Source of the DNA: Podospora bellae-mahoneyi
Lineage: Eukaryota > Ascomycota > Sordariomycetes > Sordariales > Podosporaceae
DNA length: 64,000 nt
Direction: 5' to 3'
Assembly: GCF_035222275.1 (NCBI RefSeq)
Contig: NC_085883.1
Location: 868,001-932,000 of the forward strand
Shown here: positions 12,073-22,878 of the stretch, piece after piece
Position numbering within the stretch: position 1 is the stretch's first letter
Layout: each line of letters starts with the position of its first letter
Made by a program: the position numbers and the translations under genes
The notes under the pieces: generated by a model
Seen by the model: only the letters and a program-made list of their open reading frames with translations
The model's database searches: none
What the model was told of the DNA's origin: nothing

Positions 12073-13558
12073 ATGTGGCCCGGGGATTCCACCGACAACC
12101 TACCTGTTCAACCTCCTAGCGGACTTGACGACATGGACAACGACCACTACGCAGACTCGGTGAGCTCTTCCTCGCCGTCGGACTCACCCGCCGCGAGCTC
12201 GCCGCTCACTAGTCCCGACTTGTCTGAGGATGGCTTCGACATTGATCGTTCCCCATCACCACTTGGTGGTCGTGAACAAGAAGCTGGCAGCCCCAAGTTC
12301 ACCCTCGTCATCGGGGGTCTTGGGTATATCGGATCACACACCGTGTTGGAGCTCCTAAGAGAGGGACACAATGGTATTGTTCTCTCCCTCCATCTTTTTT
12401 GCCGTCTCATGCTAACCGCGCCGTCTTGCAGTCATCATTGTCGACAACCTCAGCAACAGCTACCAGACCATCCTGGACAGCATCAAGACCTTGACGGCCA
12501 AGCACTGCAAGGCCAATGGCAGGAGGATGCCCTTGATCCACTTCCACCGTCTCGACTATCGCAGCCGATCGATGCGGTTCCTCATCGAGAGCTACACGGA
12601 CCTTGTCATGTCGATCGACGGCAGCGGCAGGCAGCGCATGACGTACCAGTCCCGCATCGAGGGGGTGATCCACTTTGCGGCTTACAAGTCGGTCGAGGAG
12701 TCGATACGGCGGCCATTGCAGTACTACCAGAACAACGTCTGCGGGCTCGTATCGCTGCTCCAGCAGCTCGACAAGTACAACATCCACAACTTTATCTTTA
12801 GCAGCTCGGCGACCGTGTACGGGTCCAAGGCCAACACGGGCGAGCCGCTGCGGGAGTCGGACCTGATCCACCACGCCGAGGAGCGGGTCGACGAGTCGAC
12901 GGGCGAGCGCATCGTGACGCAGCCGTCGGCGGTGGGCCTGTCGTGCCCCTACGCGCGGACAAAGTACTTCAGCGAAGCTATTCTTGCAGATGTGGCGGCC
13001 GCGAACCCGGCCTGGCGCATCGTGGCACTGCGCTACTTCAACCCCGTTGGCTGCGACCCGTCGGGACTGCTGGGGGAGAACCCGCGGGGGGAGGCGACCA
13101 ACCTGTACCCCGTGCTGACACAGGTGCTGACGGGGCAGAGGGAAAAGCTAAACGTATTCGGCACAGACTGGGCGACGCGGGATGGCACGGCGGTTCGAGA
13201 CTACATTCACGTCCTGGACGTGGCGCGGGGCCACATCTCGGCGCTCGGGTGGAACGGTGATCGCGGGGGGACAGGGTTCCGCGCCTTCAATCTCGGGAGC
13301 GGCACGGGCACCACTGTGCTCGAAGCAGTCCGGAGCCTCGAGGCCGCATCGAAAAGGACTGTCTCACTGGACTGGGCCGGACGAAGACCAGGAGACGTTG
13401 GCGTCTGCGTGGCGTCTACCGAGCGAGCCAGCAAGGAGCTGGGGTGGTCACCGCGGGAGAGCGTCGCCCAGTGCGCATCAGATCTGTGGAACTTTGTCGA
13501 GAGGACCTTGGGGCTGCAGCAGCAGCAGCAGCAGCAGCAGCAGTCAGTCAAGGTGTGA
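12073..13558 (+). CDS. uge3: UDP-glucose/UDP-N-acetylglucosamine 4-epimerase of the GAG pathway
   Basis: Exons are 12073-12373 and 12432-13558 (GT-AG, phase 1), giving 475 residues. The enzyme is a cytosolic short-chain dehydrogenase/reductase that would interconvert UDP-Glc/UDP-Gal and UDP-GlcNAc/UDP-GalNAc, the donors for GAG. The NAD-binding GGLGYIG motif is at residues 81-87, the SSSATVYG strand follows near 224, and the catalytic YARTK (Tyr274, Lys278) and RYFNPVGCDPSG motifs are present. An acidic, Ser/Pro-rich extension of about 75 residues precedes the Rossmann fold, and the C-terminus ends in a nine-Gln run coded by CAG repeats; neither belongs to the core family. The start was set at MWPGDST, downstream of the AC repeat. 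A housekeeping GalE role is possible, but its place among gtb3, sph3, ega3 and agd3 argues for the GAG-dedicated paralogue. Confidence 0.92.
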
Positions 13559-14560
13559 TGTGATGTCCATCCCGTCCTGTCAGGCCAAAGCAAGCCAAGC
13601 GACTGATTCCCTTCGAGGATGTGGTTTCGTTTCGGGATCGGGTGGATGTCGGTATTTTTTTTCTTTCTTCGATGAGGTAATAATGCTAATGGGTAAAATT
13701 GGCGATTGATTGATTGATTGATTGATTTGATTGATCTGTTTGATGGAGGGTCGGTCGCGGTGGTCGTTTGACGTTGCGGTGTTTTGGAGTCGCGGACAAG
13801 GGTCGACAGCTGAGTGAGTGGGACGCGGCACAATCTCTGCCCATCTGCCACCTGGCAGACCCAGGGCAACCTCAACTGACACACCTCACCTCACACACAC
13901 CTGAAAAGGGCACAAACACACACACACGCACACACATTTTCTGTTTCATTTCATTTTCTGTCTAAACGGGGAAAGGGATTTGCATTGGGATTCCTAGGTT
14001 TCCTAAAAATGGCCGCGACTGTCTTTTGTTTTCTTTTATCATTTTTACAGTACATTAGGCTACGGAATGAGGATACACATTATACCTACTTAGCAAAGCA
14101 ATAAAGGAAAATGAAATAAACAATGCCATTGTTCAACTCCCGTGCTCCAATCCCATGCCTTCTCTACACTATATGCGACACCTTGGCGTTGTCTTGGACT
14201 CTCTTGCGTGTGGATCTCGCCCAGGGCTTGTCCCTTCTTGTCATTTTCTTGTCATGAGCTTGTATTTTCTTCAGGAAATGTGCCCGGTAGTGTTGGGGAA
14301 GCTTATATTGAACCTTCCTGGTTGCGCGTCCCCCAAGAAATAGAGATTAATTGTGTCAATTGCTACATGCGAACACGGCTGGCCTCGGCACAAACGGCAC
14401 CGGGGAACACACTCTCCATCTTTTTTGACCAATTACATTTCTTCTGTTGAAATATTTTCCCCCTTCAACTTCTCTCCTCGACCCCTGCAGCCCTAGGCCG
14501 CTAGCTTCACATGCCAAGCGATCCTCCTGCATTCAACACTTCTGTTCAAGGCCATGATCA
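13559..14560. other. intergenic region between uge3 and the small secreted gene
   Basis: This holds the 3' sides of two convergent genes. No gene is recognised. A GATT tetranucleotide repeat lies at 13704-13735 and a CA-rich run near 13909-13937. Confidence 0.6.
13704..13735. repeat. (GATT)n microsatellite
   Basis: About seven GATT units with one slip occur 145 bp after the uge3 stop codon, probably in its 3' untranslated region. Confidence 0.9.
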
Positions 14561-15076
14561 TCAGCAACTGTTCGATTTCTGCGCAGAATACTTTGGATAG
14601 ATTGAGCGAACGAGACCCTGACGGAGGCACGCGACCGGCCACGTCAACACAACAAAGAAAGAAAGAAAGAAAAAAAAAAATCTTACCTTAGCCGAGGGCT
14701 TTGGGCATCCCCTCTGCGATTTCAAGTAGCATCCCTCGAGGTGGGCTGCCTTGCACTCGCACAGCTACGGTAATATCAACATCGGGATAAGTCAGCATGG
14801 ATACCATAATACGACTCTGACGCTGCCGGCTGAACAGTGTAGATTTAAGACAGCAAAACTCACCGACTTGCCCTGCAGAAACGTCGGACACCGGTCGGGC
14901 TCGCAAACACAAGCCAGACGAAAGTCATGCTTGGGGTGTTCGTGCTTGTTGTGCTTGCCTCTGCCCTTGGCAGCTCGCATCTCCAGCATGTTCACGTCGG
15001 CCGGTGAGCTCGAGTGAGCCAGCACCGTCGACGAGAAGGCAGCAGCAACTGCAACAGCAACCAATGAGAACTTCAT
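14561..15076 (-). CDS. small secreted protein with eight cysteines, embedded in the GAG cluster
   Basis: Proposed exons are 15076-14864, 14764-14687 and a short last exon ending at the TGA at 14561-14563. The last acceptor is uncertain: starting at 14578 gives 102 residues, starting at 14617 gives 115. A signal peptide (MKFSLVAVAVAAAFSSTVLA) is followed by a His/Lys-rich stretch (GRGKHNKHEHPKHDF) and then eight Cys in the pattern CVC..C / LCEC..C..C / NSC, with either ending. I do not know a named family. The even Cys count and signal peptide suggest a disulfide-bonded extracellular or wall protein. It lies between uge3 and sph3, with no other gene between them, so a link to the exopolysaccharide is plausible but is inference only. 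Confidence 0.7.
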
Positions 15077-18000
15077 GCTGGGCAAGCGAGCGAATCAGGC
15101 CGAGGTAGCAGCAGCACTTGGGGCGATGAGATGAGATGGTGTGGTTTTGGACGCGCAAATTCTGCTGCTCAAGAAATCTTGGCTATGAGGGGATCAATAT
15201 ATCCAAGCACATCAGAGTAAGCTCCCAAGTTCTAGCCCGCCTTCGCCCTCAGCTCTGCTTTTTGACGTGGCGACTTGTTAACGCCGTGGACGGCGGTGGC
15301 TGCTCCCGCCCTACAACACCACCTTTTTTTTTTTTTTTTTTTTTTGTTTTTACTTTTCCAAGTTCTCACCCGAGCTTCTGCGCCAGAGGCGGCTGACGGA
15401 ACAGTCCAGGCACGACGCCAGGCACAAGGCACAGAGGACATGTTCCCACTCTTCCGCTGCCGCGCTGCCCCTCCCATTTTACTGGACTGAAACCGACTGA
15501 CACATCACTGACGAGAACTTTTGAGTGTTTATGGCTGAGGTAAGACAAAGCTCAGGCTGGGAGCCCAAAGTTTCCGAGAATCAACCCATCACCTTGTGTA
15601 ATCGAACGTCGGGCGTAGTACAGCGGAACTCCGTTTTCGATGGCACATCAAAATGGAATCACGCCAACGTTTTCTTCTTGCGGCACATCCCACCCCCCCC
15701 CTCCTCCTACTCCTTCCTGGTGTAAGGTAGCCCACCGCATCCACCCACCGACCCGAATATCCAACCCCCCCTGAAGCTCCCCCTGCCCCCTGTCCTCGTC
15801 CCCTGTCCTGTCGCTTCCTCTCTCCCTGGTCCTCGGACCCTCCAACCACAGAAAGCGAAATCGTGGATGAACCGCGCGGCACCCCTCTCTTGCAATTAAA
15901 GGGGTGTGAATGAGCCAGGGGGTACAGAAGTGATTCGTCACATTTCCCTTGCATTTATCCAGGAACAGAGATTGTGGAGAAAATCAATAAGGCGAACATG
16001 GGGGGCGCATTCGGCCGTGGGAACGGGAACTACGGCGATCTGATGGCCATCCAACCTCACCACCTCACCTCCACTCGCCGGCCTCCACCACCGCACACCT
16101 TACCCCAAAATTAACCTCATGATCGACAGGTCTCCAAATTCACCAACACACATGGCGCCATTGAAGTTCCAGCACTTCAGCCTTCCAGGTTTAAAGCAGG
16201 TTTGCCCCCAGCTCATGCATTGCACCTCGTAAACCAAAAAGCCACTCGAATGCTTGTTCGCCCATCATAATCACCATCTCACCGAGTTTCCCGAAACCAC
16301 CTCATGGGAACCTCGGCATCTCGACAGCCGGGCAGGCCAGGACCCGATGCCAATCGGTGGTGGTGACGTCTGCCCTATGGAGCAACTGTTGACCACGTCA
16401 ACAAAAAAATTGGTCATCACACAAAGATCTTTCCACTTGTAGCAAAATCCTTCGGGGAGAGTTCCCCACCTCTCACATCTCACTTTTTGTTTTCTTCAGT
16501 TGTCGTGATTCACGGAAACAGTTTTTCCTCGCTCTCAGGTCAGACCATTCACCTCGTCCAGTCATCATCAACGTCGAAAAGGGGCCCGTGATTACACAAC
16601 CTCGAGGCCGGTAACAACAGAGTAACAACAGGATTGGCTGAAAAAGGGCCGGTAACGAACAACGCATACACACACACACACACAGCAGATGTGAAATACG
16701 AAGAGTAGATTGCATCCCACACCCCAGCCAGCCCTCTTGCAGAATGCATGCATACTTTATTGTACAGACCTGAGAGCTACATGGTGTACGTAGGTACCTG
16801 TAGATGCAAGCTGCTAAAGATGTGATGAGGAAAGCAGGCAACACAGCTCCCAAAATTATCTGGTCGCCAGACACAAAAGACATGTACGGAGAAGATCAAT
16901 AGAGGCTTGGTTGCCGAAGTGCTCTCAGCTGCTTTACCCGGTACCGGGAGAGAAAGGTGACAACACATTCCCTGGGACCGGACTATTTACCCATCACATG
17001 CATGAGCCATGGCACCACCATCCTGAAGATGACCTCATTGCGTTCGAGCCTTATGTTTGGGTTTGCAAAGATGACGGCGGTGAACTTGGTGGTCGTCAAT
17101 CCTCTGGAGTGTTCCAAAACAGAACACTTTCTACCTACCTAGCTACCTACTAGCAAGATACGCAACCAATAGTAACCAAAAACACAAACACAGACACCAC
17201 AATCCCGTCCCGAGAAACAGGTTCTTGTCCACTTCCATCCCCGCCGCATCGAGTTTGTGCGCGGGGCGTGTGTGCTGTGTGTGTTGTTTCGTCCTTGTTC
17301 AACCACACCACCAAACTAACACCGTAAAAAAAACACGCAATTCGAAACCATGTGGTGGAATACAAACTTTGCATCACAGCATCACAAAACAAGGAACATA
17401 CCGGGGGGTTTAGCTACAAGCCAATCATCACCAACACGGAGTGCGCGGTCCCAGCTTGGATGGACCAGGTAAACTACGCCTCCAAGCCCTCATCATGAAA
17501 CCTTTTTTTTTTTGTTTTTTCTTTTTTTGATTTTTTTTTTTTGCTTGCCCAGCAGTGAGGAATTCTAGATCTCAATAATCCCTCACCAACACACACCAGC
17601 TGAAGTCAAAAGTGGCAGTACACTTCCCCCATCACCAATCGTAGCATCTCCTGAGAAAAACGTGGCGCCCAATCGCGATTGATGGCCGTGCAAGGTCTAG
17701 AATCTCAGCGAAAGAACCTTCCTGGTAGTGAGGCGGCAAGGAATGGATTGATTGTAACTTTGCAGCAAAAAGCTCCAGTTATCAAAAGACGTCAAGGTCT
17801 AGGCTTCGCTGCAGATGGGTTAGGTGTGTCGTCGATGCAGGAATCCAATATAGCTTTGCAACCATCGGGTAGATAGATGCTTCACGATGGATACCTTAGA
17901 TGGGTTCTAGAACGACAGAAAACAATGCATGGAGGGTTTCGACTGATTGCATGAAAGCTTATTGTTTGCCTCGCCTTGCAGCAAAAAGACAAAATGAAGC

Positions 18001-18313
18001 AGGCGGTTAGTTCAAGTCTAGAACCTTACAACTCTCGCTTGTTTACGACAAAGGTTGGATGCATGACAACAGACTCAAGCCCTAAAATGTCATAACAAGG
18101 GCCATATGGTCCATCATTACAATGAGACTCAAGCCTAAAACTAGCGGGAAATGGTCGCTAAAAGTTGCCATGTGGACATAAAAGATGGGGTTTCTACAGA
18201 TTAGCGAAACGAAACTAGCCCCTTTGTCTAAAATATAGATGACGCCGAAATACTCCACCTGCCCCCGGTCTATCATCGCCCACCCAACCCAACCTAACCA
18301 TCTCTCTCCGCCA
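15077..18313. other. 3.2-kb spacer upstream of the small secreted gene and downstream of sph3
   Basis: No gene is recognised on either strand. It holds poly-T tracts near 15324-15346 and 17502-17542, a CA repeat near 16666-16684, and mixed GC content. The 5' leader and promoter of the small secreted gene must lie in its left part. Confidence 0.5.
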
Positions 18314-19198
18314 TCAACAACAACCCCCCTCTTCCTCCCCATCCCACTCCTCATCCGCCTCACCCACATAACCCCCCCAACCCCCATCCCAACTCTCATA
18401 CCCCCCCTCCCCCGTTAAAAAGTGCGCCCCCCACCGCTCCCTCCTCACATCCGCCAATATCCTCTCTTTTTCGTCTCCCTGACAAGTATGCGCAATAACC
18501 ACACTCCTCTCCCTCAACTCTTTTGGTAACTTCTTCACATTCTCCCTCACATAACCCCCCCACCACTCCCTGGCTACATTCTCAAAAACAACCACGTAAT
18601 CCCCCTTTTCCCAATACCCCTGATCCGGAAAAACCCCCGGGTTATACACCACCACCGCCTCTTCCCCAAGCGCACTCCTAACCTCCCCCGCGGCCTCAGC
18701 CATATACCCCACATGGCCCCCATCAGCAGGCGCCTCGTCAAAGAAAATCCCCTTGATATCCACGCCCTATTTTCATTGTCATTAGCCAGGGTGTACCACC
18801 CCCCGCACTGTGTTTTTTTTTTTATTTTTTTGGTTTGTTTGTGGACTTACGCAACCCCTCTTCTCACACCCCCAAACTTTATACCTCTCTACATCCCTCC
18901 TCATCTCTCCCTGCTCCCTCTTCCCATAGCTGCAGTAGACATACCCCACCAACTTTATATTTTCCACATCCCTCAGTTGTTGAAGCACCCGGACGTAGTT
19001 CTCGTCCGGCCTGTCGCCCTCCCCGGGGCCATTGGACGGGTTGACGACGACGAGGAACTGGAGGTTGGGGTGCCGGTTGGCGGCGAGCAGCAGGGGGGTC
19101 CAGGCGTCGGGGGAGGGGTAGATGTAGAGGGGGAGGAGGATGAGGGCTTTGTTGTTGTTTTGGGAGGGGGAGGAGAGTTTTGTCATTTTGGTGCCCAT
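18314..19198 (-). CDS. sph3: spherulin-4-like GAG hydrolase (GH135)
   Basis: Exons are 19198-18851 and 18766-18314 (phase 0), giving 266 residues. The protein opens with KALILLPLYIYPSPDAW and has the core LVVVNPSNGPG, both typical of spherulin-4. The acidic pair in IKGIFFDEAP (Asp126, Glu127) and Glu178 in VVVFENV match the Asp/Glu residues known as essential in Aspergillus Sph3, with similar spacing. Sph3 cleaves N-acetylgalactosamine stretches of GAG and is required for GAG production there. The gene is followed upstream by ega3 on the same strand, 440 bp away. With the start at MGTKMTK no signal peptide or TM is visible, although family members are usually exported. The frame stays open upstream without an ATG, so a missed 5' exon is possible. 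Confidence 0.85.
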
Positions 19199-19638
19199 TT
19201 TGAATGGGGAAGAAGAATAAATAAATAAATAAATAAAACACAAAAAGTTTATATTAATTTGGTGAGATAAGGTAGAGAGAGGTGAGGTTGTATTCGCGTG
19301 CGGGAGTTGGAGTCGGGGTCAATGATTAGGTGGGGTAAAAAGAGATGTGGTGGTGGTGGGGAGAAATGGTCTATTGCAGCTCTTTTGATCTAAGAAAACA
19401 AAAGAAAAATAAAAAAATGTCCGCACCACCAAAAAAGCCAAGGTGGAGACATGATGTGAAATGATGCAAAAAGCGGGGAGGAGGGACGCGGCACCCCAGG
19501 GATTATGATGGTGTGCGTGACTCTGGTGTGTGTGTTAAGTGTGTATATGTGGGTGTATGTGGGTGTGTGTGTGTGCATGTGCGCGGCAAAGTAAAACAAG
19601 AAAGCAAAGAGAGATGATGATCTTCAAGGCAATCGTAA
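19199..19638. other. spacer between ega3 and sph3
   Basis: This AT-rich and CA/GT-rich spacer (TG repeats near 19529-19578 and an AATA repeat at 19217-19236) must contain the sph3 promoter. A short minus-strand frame beginning at the ATG near 19452 encodes a hydrophobic peptide (MSPPWLFWWCG...) and ends in a stop; it could be part of an unrecognised signal exon for sph3. Confidence 0.4.
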
Positions 19639-20637
19639 TTATCGGCCAGAAAAAAACCGCCGCAGCACCTTTGTCCTCACCTGCCTTCCATCGCAGTACT
19701 CAGCCCCAAAATTGAGGTTCATCCCCTTGAGAATGGTGCTGAACCCATTCGCGCCTGGGGCATTGCAGTACGCCTGCTTTTGCTCGGCGTTGGTGTTGAA
19801 CGGAGCTCCTTCGGGGTACTCAATGTGGAACACAGGCTTGCCCGCGTCGACAAACTGAGAGAAGGTCCTGCAGTCGTTGAACTCGGCGCACTCCTCGTTG
19901 ACGGCAAACTGCATCCGCGGCAACATCGTCTTGACAATGTCGCCGGCGTTCTTGAGGCCGATGGCCATGTTGCGCTTGTGAGCCTCGTCGGCGAGGAAGG
20001 TCATGAAGGAGACAGAATCCTCCGGTGTCAGGTCCATCCCGTTCTCGTTCTGGTACCCATCGACATTGTCAGGATCGACAGCGTCGCAGCCCATCCTGCT
20101 GGCGATTTCGATGCGGCCGACCATGATCTCCCTGATCGCCGGGCTGCTGATGTTGAGCCATCTCTCGTCCGGCCACCCATCCAGGACAAGGCCGATGTCC
20201 TCCTCGGGGAACTTGGACGAGTCAGGACGGTTCTTCTCGTAGGACCCGGCGCTGAAGTAGCAGATGACCTTCTTGTTGAGCTTGTGCAGACTCGACACGG
20301 CGCGCGAGTTTTGGTGCATGAACATGTCAATGTCGTACACGTCGACGTCGGGTTCGACAGCAGGGTTGTTGGGGTCAATGTCGAGCTTCGCGTTGAGGAT
20401 GATCTGCCATGACGTGTTGACCTTGGGCTGCCAGATGGCGGTGGGTTGAGGAGCCGGTGGTAGTGAATCGTCGTCTCCTCCGCCGCCGCCCCGGTTCCTC
20501 AGACCGAGGCCGAGGCCGAGGCCGACAATCAGGACGATGATCAACACGGCGGCCACGGCAGCCAGCACCAGCTTCTGCCGGCGTGACAGCCTCGATTCCC
20601 TACTATTCCTCCGCAACCTGCCCTCTTTACCCTCCAT
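19639..20637 (-). CDS. ega3: endo-alpha-1,4-galactosaminidase, membrane-anchored (GH114)
   Basis: This is a single-exon gene of 332 residues. A short basic cytosolic tail precedes one TM (about residues 22-46, Leu/Val/Gly-rich), then a Gly/Asp linker, giving a type II membrane topology. The GH114 barrel starts near residue 68 (IWQPKVNTSWQIIL) and contains KVICYFSAGSYE, CDAVDPDNVDGY (Asp188) and FAVNEECAEF (Glu248/249). These match the catalytic Asp and Glu described for Aspergillus Ega3, which cuts the deacetylated galactosamine parts of GAG. The start was set at MEGKEGRLRR because the in-frame codons upstream look like leader sequence. It is divergent from agd3, with a 2.2-kb shared upstream region, and tandem with sph3. 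No key residue is missing. Confidence 0.92.
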   Translation of the reverse strand: MEGKEGRLRRNSRESRLSRRQKLVLAAVAAVLIIVLIVGLGLGLGLRNRGGGGGDDDSLPPAPQPTAIWQPKVNTSWQIILNAKLDIDPNNPAVEPDVDVYDIDMFMHQNSRAVSSLHKLNKKVICYFSAGSYEKNRPDSSKFPEEDIGLVLDGWPDERWLNISSPAIREIMVGRIEIASRMGCDAVDPDNVDGYQNENGMDLTPEDSVSFMTFLADEAHKRNMAIGLKNAGDIVKTMLPRMQFAVNEECAEFNDCRTFSQFVDAGKPVFHIEYPEGAPFNTNAEQKQAYCNAPGANGFSTILKGMNLNFGAEYCDGRQVRTKVLRRFFSGR

Positions 20638-22878
20638 TCTCTGTTGTGCCGGTGGCCACAGGTGAGAGGGTTGCTGGTGTGTGAGCGGTGAGGGGAGATG
20701 GCGTCGGTGGCGAGACGAGGAGGGACAAAGAGTTGGAGGGGTAGGTATTGGCCTGGGAAAACAGCAGACAACAAACAAGGCAATCAGCAAAGCCTGCGGC
20801 GCGCGTGGAACAGCAAGAATTCCAATGCGAAGTGGCGGAGGAATGATCGGATTGAAGATCTTGGCAGCCCTCGGAATCGGGTGTGAGAGGGGCAGGCAAC
20901 AGAGAGGAATGGAGGCTCGATAGAGATGGCAGAATGCGGGCAGCGGCCAGACGAAACAGACGAGACAGACAGCGACTCACTACTACTCACTTTCAGGCGG
21001 GTTTGGCGGCAGAGATGACATGCCAAAAAAAGACGTTCGAGAATCAGGATACGAGTTTCGGCTTTGCGCCCTGCCGAGAGACACATCCACGCCCACGCGC
21101 TCAAGGTGGAAATGGTGTTTGTGATGAAGACGACGGTCGACCGTCTTCGAGACGTCTCGGTCTCGTCCACGCTGCGCGCTGCGACTGGCGGGCGTCACCG
21201 AGGAGAGAGAGATCGACAGACAGAAAGAAAAGTCGCTGCCACTGTCACTGAGGTGGTGGTAGTCGTGTCTGTGATGGCCGGTGGGGTAGGATTCGTGGCT
21301 GCTGCCCCCCCCCCCTCCAGCCGCCCTGCGGCGGCACCGAAGCGGAAAAGATGGCTGCCAAGATTCCACGTTGACAGGGGAGGAGGGGCAGGGGAGGGGC
21401 GGGCTGGCAGGGGAACACAAGAGCTAGAGGTCCGTTCCGAACACCCATGAGGTCGAGGTATCTCACGATAGATGCATAACGCCGATCTCTCCAGACGCCC
21501 CCCAGACGCCCAAAGATGACGGCCGATGTAACCTTGACGGTCAAGGGTCCCCTCCCTCTTTTCCCTCTTCCCCACACTTGCTTTTTCTTTTCTTTTCTTT
21601 GGGGTCGAGGTTCTATTTCCGGCTGTTGTTGCGCTGTTGTTGAGCCTGAATGTGCCCGGCTTCTAGAGTGATAGCCGACGGCTTACATGAGCTGATATGG
21701 GACCATGTCTTTTATTCTGCAAATTCTGCAGTTTTTTTGCGTGGTTTTTTTTTCGTCTCCCTTGTTCAGTCATCAAACAAGTGTCAAAATGATGATGATG
21801 ACGACGACGACGGCTTCTTCCAGTCTTCCAGCCATGGAACTCTTACCTTGCCGGGGGCTCAGGTGAGTCAAGAGACCAGCTCAGAGTCGGCCAGCCATGC
21901 ATTAGGGCTCTATTCGCGGCTGTCACCGACGCATTCATTGGGCCATTCCGAGGGAATATTGGTTCTTCGCATTCCTGTACGCAAGGCTCCGAACGACTGG
22001 ACACCCACCAGCACCGGCCCATGACCAACATCATACATCCATGGTCCATAGGGCCTAGCGTGGCTGTCGCTGACTGCCGTCCGTTGGAAGCTGGAAAAGC
22101 AAAGTTCCACCGGCCGGCCACTCACGTATCGCACTCGCATGCACCCGGGCCCAGCAGGCACCCTTCGACGACGGTGTCGGATCCCCGGGTCCATGTCGAC
22201 GTTCAAACGTCGGTCCACACCAGACGTCCACATGTCACGCACTTCGTGTTCCCCTTAGCTCCTTTTCTTTCTTGTTCTCGGTCTTGATATTGCGGCCTGA
22301 ACGTCCAAATAGGGTAATCTGGTTGTCCGCTGTGGTGTAGCACCGTCAGCGCCTCTTCTCGGCGCGTCCACGCCGTGCAAGCCGAATCCCACATGTCTTT
22401 GCCTTCAGGCACTGGAGTTGGAAAAGAAGAAATCCAATAGTTTGTGCCCTCGCCGACGTCGCCCCCCGAAAGCCATCCGGAACACCAAGGGCCACCAAGG
22501 ACCACACCTCATTTCCTTTTGGTCAGTCAGTGCCGTACTGTGTAGGGTAACAAATCCAATACTGGCAGCTTGTGGCTGGCAAGGGGGCCCGTCCAGATCG
22601 TCCACGTTCGCTAGCTTTGCTCACTTCTTACAATCCGAGCGAGAGGCTGAGAAAGAGGGGCGTAGTCTCGGTCGAAGCTGGCCGCCAGTACTTATTCGAG
22701 ATCCAACCCAACCTGTTCGGAACCACCATCAAGCACCAACGACACTCGTTCCTGTCGCACCTTGTTACCCGGCAGGTCAGGGAGTTTGCCTTGCCTCACG
22801 GTATCGGTCATTGTTTGGGCCAGTCAGTCGCCCTCCAGACGTTCGCTCCTTGTTCGCTCCTTTCCCGCTCTCCCCATC
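20638..22878. promoter_or_regulatory. 2.2-kb divergent region between ega3 and agd3
   Basis: No coding gene is recognised. The region is bounded by the start codons of ega3 (minus) and agd3 (plus), so both promoters should lie here. It holds a GATGAC repeat near 21789-21811 and short homopolymer runs. No specific binding site can be defended by eye. Confidence 0.45.
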
